64,000 nt of DNA from Podarcis raffonei. Lineage: Eukaryota; Chordata; Lepidosauria; Squamata; Lacertidae. Position numbers and translations under genes: made by a program. Positions 57,040 to 64,000 of this stretch are shown piece by piece. The notes beneath the pieces were generated by a model, which did not search any database, was not told the origin of the DNA, and saw only the letters and a list, made by a program, of their open reading frames with translations. Where the stretch lies: positions 18,509,523-18,573,522 of the forward strand of contig NC_070604.1 in the NCBI RefSeq assembly GCF_027172205.1. The letters are read 5' to 3'. Positions within the stretch are counted from its first letter, which is position 1, and every line of letters starts with the position of its first letter.

Positions 57040-57262
57040 ATGTGAAGTTGTGAAGAAATGTAGATTCAACATTAAAAGCTGTAACATTAAAAGCCCTGAG
57101 CAGATTGGGCCCAGGATACTTGAATAACCACCTGCACTCATGCCAACCTGTCCATTTACTGAAATCAGTGTTGGAAAGCTTACTTCCTGTGAAGATGATT
57201 AGGTTGGTGAGCACCCTTAACAGAGCCTTTTCATTGGCTCGGCAACAATGGAACTCCATCGC
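57040..57262 (+). mobile_element. L2-like LINE fragment
   Basis: CCTGAGCAGATTGGGCCCAG and ATACTTGAATAACCACCTGC translate to the LGPGYLNNHL-type C-terminal segment. Old copy. Confidence 0.45.
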
Positions 57263-57300
57263 TTTGTAGGCTCTATGTAGAGAGGATTGTTAGCAGCATA

Positions 57301-57659
57301 AAGGTAAAGGGTAAAGGGACCCCTGACCATTAGGTCCAGTTGTGACCAACTTTGGGGTTGTGGCGCTCATCTTGCTTTATTGGCCAAGGGAGCTGGCGTA
57401 CAGCTTCCGGGTCATGTGGCCAGCATGACTAAGCCGCTTCTGGAGAACCAGAGCAGCGCACGGAAACACCGTTTACCTTCCCGCCGGAGTGGTACCTATT
57501 TATCTACTTGCACCTTGACGTGCTTTCGAACTGCTAGGTTGGCAGGGGCAGGGACTGAGCAACGGGAGCTCACCCTGTCGCGGGGATTCGAACCGCTGAC
57601 CTTCTGATCGGCAAGTCTTAGGCTCTGTGGTTTAACCCACAGCGCCACCCGTGTCCCCT
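57301..57659 (-). mobile_element. tRNA-derived SINE
   Basis: Full-length; imperfect flanking duplication GTTAGCAGCATA / GTTATGAGCATA. Confidence 0.85.
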
Positions 57660-58092
57660 GTTATGAGCATAAATGGCCCCAAACCCAACCCTTTCAGACA
57701 TATGTCCTACAAGAAACCTGCCAAATAACGAAATGGTTATGAGAAGCAACTCCAGAACTAGCCCTAGTAAACATCTGCCAAGACAACAATGCACACTCAC
57801 CTTACAAAGAACTCATAAGCCACCTACTCTCAGCAGCGAGGAGCGTCATAACTAAACACCGGAGGGAACTGACACTGCTACCAAACTGTATGGGAAATGG
57901 CCCTACTAGAAAAGTTAAGCAACAAATTGAAACTAGCACAGGGACAGACAAAAGAAGATGCTGTAACACTGGTATGGCTCCCCTTTATTACATATACAGC
58001 CCAACAAAACAACTACATAAACCCTGCAATAGCATACCAATTGATGTGGCTAACTTGACCCAACCACCTTCCACCCACTCTCCAGTGAGCAC

Positions 58093-58430
58093 TCTTGAGA
58101 GTCCCATGGACTGCAAGAAGATCAAACCTATCCATTCTTAAGGAAATCAGCCCTGAGTGCTCACTGGAAGGACAGATCGTGAAGCTGAGACTCCAATACT
58201 TTGGCCACCTCATGAGAAGAGAAGACTCCCTGGAGAAGACCCTGGTGTTGGGAAAGATGGAGGGCACAAGGAGAAGGGGACGACAGAGTACGAGATGGTT
58301 GGACCGTGTTCTCGAAGCTACCAGCATGAGTTTGACCAAACTGCGGGAGGCAGTGGAAGACAGGAGTGCCTGGTGTGCTCTGGTCCATGGGGTCATGAAG
58401 AGTCGGACACAACTAAACAACAACAGCTCA
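58093..58430 (+). mobile_element. BovB (RTE) LINE 3' end
   Basis: The frame from 58095 encodes LRLQYFGHLMRREDSLEKTL, then GRQSTRWLDRVLEATSMSLT, then ALVHGVMKSRTQLNN, the diagnostic BovB C-terminus, followed by the CAACAACAG tail. 5'-truncated. Confidence 0.85.
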
Positions 58431-58439
58431 GTTTAAGGC

Positions 58440-59750
58440 AAGTGAGTGAAAAGCATCAGGCATCATTGTCCAAGGAAAACCATGCACACCCTTCAACTAC
58501 CATAGCAATTAAAGCTATGCTTTTCAAAGAGCCTCGAGAACGCATGCTGGGCTTATCTTTGCACATGTCACTCAGCATCAAGGCAGCCTTGAGATCTACC
58601 AGACTTCGCAGAAACGTAAGACAGATTTCTTAATGGGACTGTCTGGTCTGGAGCCCTTTTGGGTTCTGCCTCCTTTGTTACAAACAGACCAGCGTGTACT
58701 TTTAGAAAACCCCTTTCAAGCGAAGGAGCGTCATTGGGTATTGCCCAATGCTGTTCAACTCTGGTGAATACTGAAAGGTAATTTCTCCCGCAGCAACAAT
58801 TCTGGAAAAACAAAGCCCTGGCAGAAATAGGGCAAAAAGAGGCGTACCTCAGATTACCTCAGAATGCCCAACTGTCTGATTTAAAATATATTTATTTATA
58901 TTTATAAAACACATGCCCTAAGTGCTCAAGTTGCTTCATTCAGCACTACCCAGAGGTCCTTGTGACAATCCAGTCAGCTTGAAATAAACAAGTATTATTT
59001 TATTTCCAAAATAAAACAAACAACAAAAATCAAAAAGTTACACTATATAAATACTAACAGAAGGTGATGATGCCTTTAACATATTTTTCCTCTGTAGATA
59101 TCGAGGTATCCAATATGCACTGGCAACTTGGAGATTTTGTTCTATTTCTTTGTAATATTGCAATTTCTACTTAAGCTATTTCCCACAATCTGTGGAAAGC
59201 CTTTGATACGTGTCCCTGATTTGTATACGAGATAAAACCACACCACACTCCATGAAAATTAGTTATTTTAGTTTTGTCTTTAGCTAATCTACATGGGTAA
59301 GTCAATTTTTTTCTGCCATGGCTATTTGCAAGTAGTCTGTGGTATAAAGCTCTTGCAGTTTTCCAGTGTCTGCGAGCACAAATACTGTTAGTTCCTTAGA
59401 TGTCGCTTTGATGAGGTTGACTGGTTTTATTATCCCACTAATGCATACGGAGAAGGAAGGTGAGAGCTCAGAGTTTACCTAGGGCTATCTAAAGCGTTAA
59501 TGGCTAAACTGGGATTTGAATTAGTGACATCTGCCTCGTATCTCATGATCTTAACAGCACCGCTTCTGTAAGTGAAACACATTCCTGATTTCACAGGTTA
59601 AAAGCACAGGTTAAAAAACAGCATGAAAGAAAAAGCACGTGAGAGTGTGCCTGCCCATCTCAAGCTTATCATTTCATTCATCAGGAAATGACACAAACTG
59701 CTGTTGTAAACAAAAATTGCCCTTTTCCCTTATGGGGTATCCAAGAGCCC
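58440..59750. other. LRRN4-FERMT1 intergenic region, nothing recognised
   Basis: AT-rich DNA without convincing exons or repeat families. Confidence 0.4.
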
Positions 59751-59789
59751 ATATAGAGTCCTTACGTTAGGTTCCCTATTGGTAGGAGA

Positions 59790-60170
59790 AGATAACAGAG
59801 GCCAACCAGAGAATATTGAGAAGCAAAGCAGCTAGTAAGCTTGATCTTTATTTGAACTGTTGCAACAGGGTGCTCCCCTCACCTGCAGGAGAGGAAGCGT
59901 AACCCCGAAAAATGGAGTGCAAGGCCTTATAAAGACTTTTGAAATTGCCACCCTGTAGATCAAGACCACCCCCAGAAGCATCATACCTACATCACAGAAA
60001 AGGCGGTCTTAAAACAGAAATTTGAATGTTGTTTTTCTCCTGTCATTGTTTATCTCCTGTCTGGCAGGTTACTTGATTGGTAGCCTGGCCAGTCTTTTGT
60101 AATGATAAATACTTAGTTCCTGGGCCATATCACAGGCTCACACCCTAGTCATATCTTAAATGTGCCCTTA
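59790..60170 (-). mobile_element. Possible solo LTR (low confidence)
   Basis: On the minus strand a TATAAGGCC at about 59930 is followed about 80 bp later by AATAAAGATC at about 59850, the spacing of an LTR promoter and polyadenylation signal. Ends are not defined; treated as an old fossil. Confidence 0.35.
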
Positions 60171-60229
60171 AGACAGGATTTGTGAGGAAAGAGACAATGG
60201 GGAGGTTTCCCACTTTGACCCAGGTCGGT

Positions 60230-61079
60230 CTTCCTGTGCTGATCTATGTACGTGCTTGGTTGGTATGCTTATGAACATTACCATATATCTAAGACCTCAA
60301 AATTCCTATCACACTGCCAAGATATTAAAGAAGAAAGATGGAAGGCGGAAGAAATCACCTGCGTTTGGGGTGACCCTGATACCTGTGACATTTCAAATTT
60401 TGATCCAGAATTTAGAGAACAAATCTTATAACAAAGTTAGATTGAAAGTTAAATAAAGGGATCTATTTTGATTTCCAATAAAGGTACAACAAATATTCAC
60501 TGGTGATTGGGCTTAGAACTATACCAGCATCTTCCGACGCAAATGAGCTCCTCTTCATGTTCACATTAAAGGGGGGAATTCTGCATGCACCTGTGTCCTG
60601 GTCCCTTCTCACATCTGCTCCAGAGATAGGTTAGGGGGAACAGATTTAGGAGGCGCACAGTGGGAAAAGAGTGGGAGAACATTTCACTGCACAAGCAGAA
60701 ATCCTCACAGTAACCGAACATTCACAAAGCGCTACATTAGATACAAACCATTATCATTTATTTTTAAAAGTCATTGTAAAACGTCTGCTGCACTATAAGC
60801 TGGTGGTTTCGTCATCTAAAGTGCCTTTAAGAAGTGTCTTATTTTTTGATCCCACTACACAGCTACTCTTGAAACCCCTTAACAAGTTGCAGAAGTCATA
60901 TTGCCCTAGTTACCACTGTTGGGAAGTGCAAAACAGTTCCAGGTTCTCTGTCTGTGAAGCACTGAGCATATGATGGATGAGCATTCCCTCATCCATTTTA
61001 GCATTGGAATCATTATCTCATTTACTACTGGATGAAAATGGGCGAAATTGACTCGCTCAAAGGGATTTAAACCCAGATC
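60230..61079. other. Intergenic region, nothing recognised
   Basis: Short open frames here lack any family pattern or codon signal. Confidence 0.4.
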
Positions 61080-61087
61080 TCCTAAAC

Positions 61088-61342
61088 CAGGCATGTCCAA
61101 AGTCTGTTTCAGGGGCCTAATGCAGCCCACTGGTTGGCTTAATCCAGCCCCTGTGGCAGTTTCCAAGTTTATTTCCTGAGGTAAAATCCTAAAAAAACCT
61201 CAACAACTTGAATTGTAAAAAAAGTTCAACAACTTCAACCCTAAGAAAAAGGTCAACGACTTTGCCAGGCCCTTTGGTCGGCCCTCACAGCCCTTCACTT
61301 CATCAAATCTGGCCCTCTTTGAAAAAAGTTTGGACACCACTG
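61088..61342. mobile_element. Nonautonomous hAT element
   Basis: Ends CAGGCATGTCCAAAGT and AGTTTGGACACCACTG are inverted; a perfect 8-bp duplication TCCTAAAC flanks it (61080-61087 and 61343-61350). Confidence 0.85.
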
Positions 61343-61923
61343 TCCTAAACATACAGCAAGTAGACTACACAGATGTGTGTTTGCTTCAGAAGCAGGATAG
61401 AAGCATGTTGCACTCTGTATATTATAACAGCACCTTGAAAGCTGCAACCAGCGTATGTCCTCCTCCTCTCCATCTCTAAAGGGATGAATCAACGCTGGCT
61501 GCAAATCGTCCAGGTTGGAATGTGAAGACTGAAAGCTGAATTCCTTACTGACACAGGAAGATAAACAGACCAGAGCAGTCCCAAGAGGAGATGGTACCAG
61601 GCTCCAGAGATGAGCTCCTCCTTTAGCAAACAGAGAATGATAAGAACTGAAATATTCAGCAAAGGCTGAGGAATTTATTTTTTTTTGCACTCCATAAAAA
61701 TAGCATGACATATTCAATCCAGACTGAATCAGATCCCTGCATACAACTGATTGTAAAGAAGGAAAATAAAATATACCTCAAAGAGAAATAACATGCTGTT
61801 TTCTTCTCTGCCGTACATTCTGACACCTAAAATCAAGGCGATTTCTACAGAGGACCAAAAGATCTGTTATGCTTTCATTAGTTTGGCTTTAACTCCATAG
61901 AATATAGTTCATGTAGCAGGAAA

Positions 61924-62002
61924 TGCGAGATGAGCGCCGCAACCCCATATCCCCTTTGACTGGACTTAGCCGTCCAGGGGTCCTTTACCTTTCACCTAGC
62001 AC
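61924..62002 (+). mobile_element. SINE tail fragment
   Basis: GCGAGATGAGCGCCGCAACC to GGGGTCCTTTACCTTTC is the 3' quarter of a SINE. Confidence 0.75.
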
Positions 62003-62164
62003 CCTTGGCACTGAATTGGATCCAAATAACTATGAACAGAAGAAAGCACTAGAGCAAGAATCCATCTCAAAGTAGTTTTTTTTTTAAAAAAGAAGAAGGC
62101 AGAATAGAATAAGTACAGAAGAAGAGGCTTTCATGGAAGTCCCAGAACCATCACTAGGATACTA

Positions 62165-63708
62165 TTGTTTTGCAAGAATGTATTTATTTTAAAATCTCTA
62201 TTACACAGCTTAAAAAATTATGGTTTCGGTAGGTTCATTACTACACGCCAACAGTTTTGATATAAAATATGAAAATGACTAAACGTTAAAAACAAGCTGG
62301 AAGTTAAATTACTTCAGAAGATGACACAAAATTAAAACTGTAGTTTCCCTACAGCAAGGCACTAGTTGCAAAGCTTTACAAAATGCAAAAAGCACTGTAC
62401 AAAAAGCAGTTACTAATGGCTTATGAAAATATGAGGAATTGCGAGAAAAACTGGGAGGACGTTGATAAAATCCTTTCCATGAGAAGAACTAGAACAACAA
62501 CAAAATGTCCAGGTGCAACAACACCCTGAAAATAACATTAAATCTTTTGGTGGCACTTGTTTTCTTGACTTATTTAAGCAGTAAGGAAAAGTCATCGGAA
62601 TTAATCAATTCAAATAAATGCTTTTCACAGTATGCCATGCTTGTGTGCGTCTGACAGTTCGTAGTCTTCGGGAGTGAACCCCAAGGAAAAATCCATACCT
62701 GATGCATTGTGGGACATCTTTAGGAAAAGAAAAGGCTAAGCGCACATCTGGAGACAGTTGAATGTCATCTTGTATGCCTCCTTCTGGCAACTCCTGCAGC
62801 CAAACTAGTGCCAAACATATCATTCTGGTTTCTTTTGGACCACATCAGCGAGGCCACTGGACCGAGTCTTGTTATCTGGGCAGCCCAGGTCCTCCATACA
62901 CACTGCCCAGGCCTGCACCTCAGAGAGGTCACTTTGGTGCTGCCGATACAGCAAAAACAACGCAGAAGGCAGCGGTTACAAGTTACCGGTCTCTGCAGCC
63001 ACAGCAGGCACTGTGATTCTCCAGAGGATTGACTCCTCCCCCAACGGAGCACTCCAATGTGTCTTGAGACGGACGGGCCATGCCTAAGGGGTTCAGGAGT
63101 GAGCGGAGGTGAGGAATAGGAGGCACAGAAGGAAGCTGGATTTGTCCTCTAAAGTATTTGCTGCATTGGAGCCTTAACTGGATTTCACAGGCTCCCCAGC
63201 GTCACACGCCAATAAAGATTACGGATAAGCCAAAACCATGTGCTCTACAGGGATCAGGCATAGAGAACTATTGGACTACAACTCCCATCATCCCGGTCCA
63301 TGCTGGCTGGGGCTGATGCGGCTTGGATTGCAGTATCATCTGGAAGACTGCAGGCTCCACACCTCTGCCGCAGGTACTTGGTTGCAATACAGTAGACTCT
63401 AGGTTTGTTGTTGCACAGTAGGCTCCAAGTCAGGGATGGGGAGCGTGAGGGCCTCCCAATTATATGGACTACAAGTCCCATCGGCCCTGCCAGCACATCC
63501 AGTGGTCAGGAAAAATGGGGGTTGAACAGCATTCACAGGTTAGCCACCCCTGCGCCAAGTATTTACATCCAATGTAGATAAACCCTTGAGGTAAGCTTAT
63601 GTTTCTTTTTCAAAAGGTTAGCCGTTTAAACTTCTCAGGTTCAAAACCAAGATGAATCTAGAGAAGGCACTCGCATTTTGGAGTTGTTGACTGGCTCCTT
63701 GCTTCTCC
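62165..63708 (-). other. FERMT1: FERMT1 3' UTR (inferred)
   Basis: On the minus strand, sequence after the FERMT1 stop runs to an AATAAA (TTTATT at 62183-62188 on the plus strand), giving a 3' UTR of about 1.5 kb. It includes old palindromic MITE fragments at about 63247-63510. The end point is inferred from the hexamer only. Confidence 0.45.
63247..63510. mobile_element. Old hAT-like palindromic MITE pieces
   Basis: GGACTACAACTCCCATCATC near 63274 and GGACTACAAGTCCCATCGGC near 63465 are two remnants of the palindromic hAT family, inside the presumed FERMT1 3' UTR. Confidence 0.45.
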
Positions 63709-63903
<195 letters not shown>

Positions 63904-64000
63904 CTATATATAAAAAAAGGACAATTAAACCGCCAAGAATAGAGGGAGGAAGGAGATAGCCAGAGAGGAAGCCTGCAATATACTGCCCTCAACCCGGTCC

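Noticed and set aside
57661-58090. Possible L1-like ORF2 tail
   Set aside because: Weak resemblance only (ISHLLSAARSVITKHRRE); not enough conserved positions to list as a feature.
60246-60456. Two overlapping 60-66 aa frames considered as a small gene
   Set aside because: No homology, no splice context and no Kozak or codon pattern; likely chance.

Overview
The window is vertebrate nuclear DNA, almost certainly from a squamate reptile (a lizard is the best guess). Five protein genes are split by GT-AG introns, and the spaces between exons are filled with repeats typical of squamates: tRNA-derived Sauria/ACA-like SINEs, L2/CR1-like, CR1, L1 and BovB LINE fragments, a Penelope remnant, hAT elements and several MITE families. 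The order TRMT6(-) MCM8(+) CRLS1(+) LRRN4(-) FERMT1(-) matches the conserved block on human chromosome 20p12.3.

Layout. 1-5485: 5' end of TRMT6 (exons 1-3, running out of the window on the left), with a CR1-derived minisatellite in intron 1. 5486-11194: TE-rich spacer between TRMT6 and MCM8 with two CpG-rich zones (about 5.3-5.7 kb and 9.1-9.6 kb). 11195-33420: complete MCM8 coding sequence, 18 coding exons, 829 codons plus stop, all phases consistent. 36153-45453: complete CRLS1, 7 exons, 295 codons plus stop. 48020-52551: complete LRRN4 coding sequence on the minus strand, 4 coding exons, 763 codons plus stop, with a probable noncoding first exon near 54.1 kb. 63709-63882: last coding exon of FERMT1 on the minus strand, with its 3' UTR to about 62.17 kb.

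The genes do not form one pathway. MCM8 is a homologous-recombination helicase, CRLS1 makes cardiolipin in mitochondria, TRMT6 is a tRNA m1A58 methyltransferase subunit, LRRN4 is a neuronal leucine-rich-repeat membrane protein, and FERMT1 activates integrins. TRMT6 and MCM8 are head to head; CRLS1 and LRRN4 are tail to tail.

I see no undescribed multi-gene system. The unusual material is structural: an apparently ancestral bidirectional promoter pulled apart by transposons and a local duplication, a 122-bp direct duplication bracketing an L2 copy, two SINEs sharing one target-site pair, a CR1-derived minisatellite, nested MITEs, a palindromic MITE 16 nt from a CRLS1 splice donor, an overlapping uORF on CRLS1, and a fossil hammerhead ribozyme core in a Penelope remnant. 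Every assignment rests on reading the sequence and on remembered family features; no search was run.
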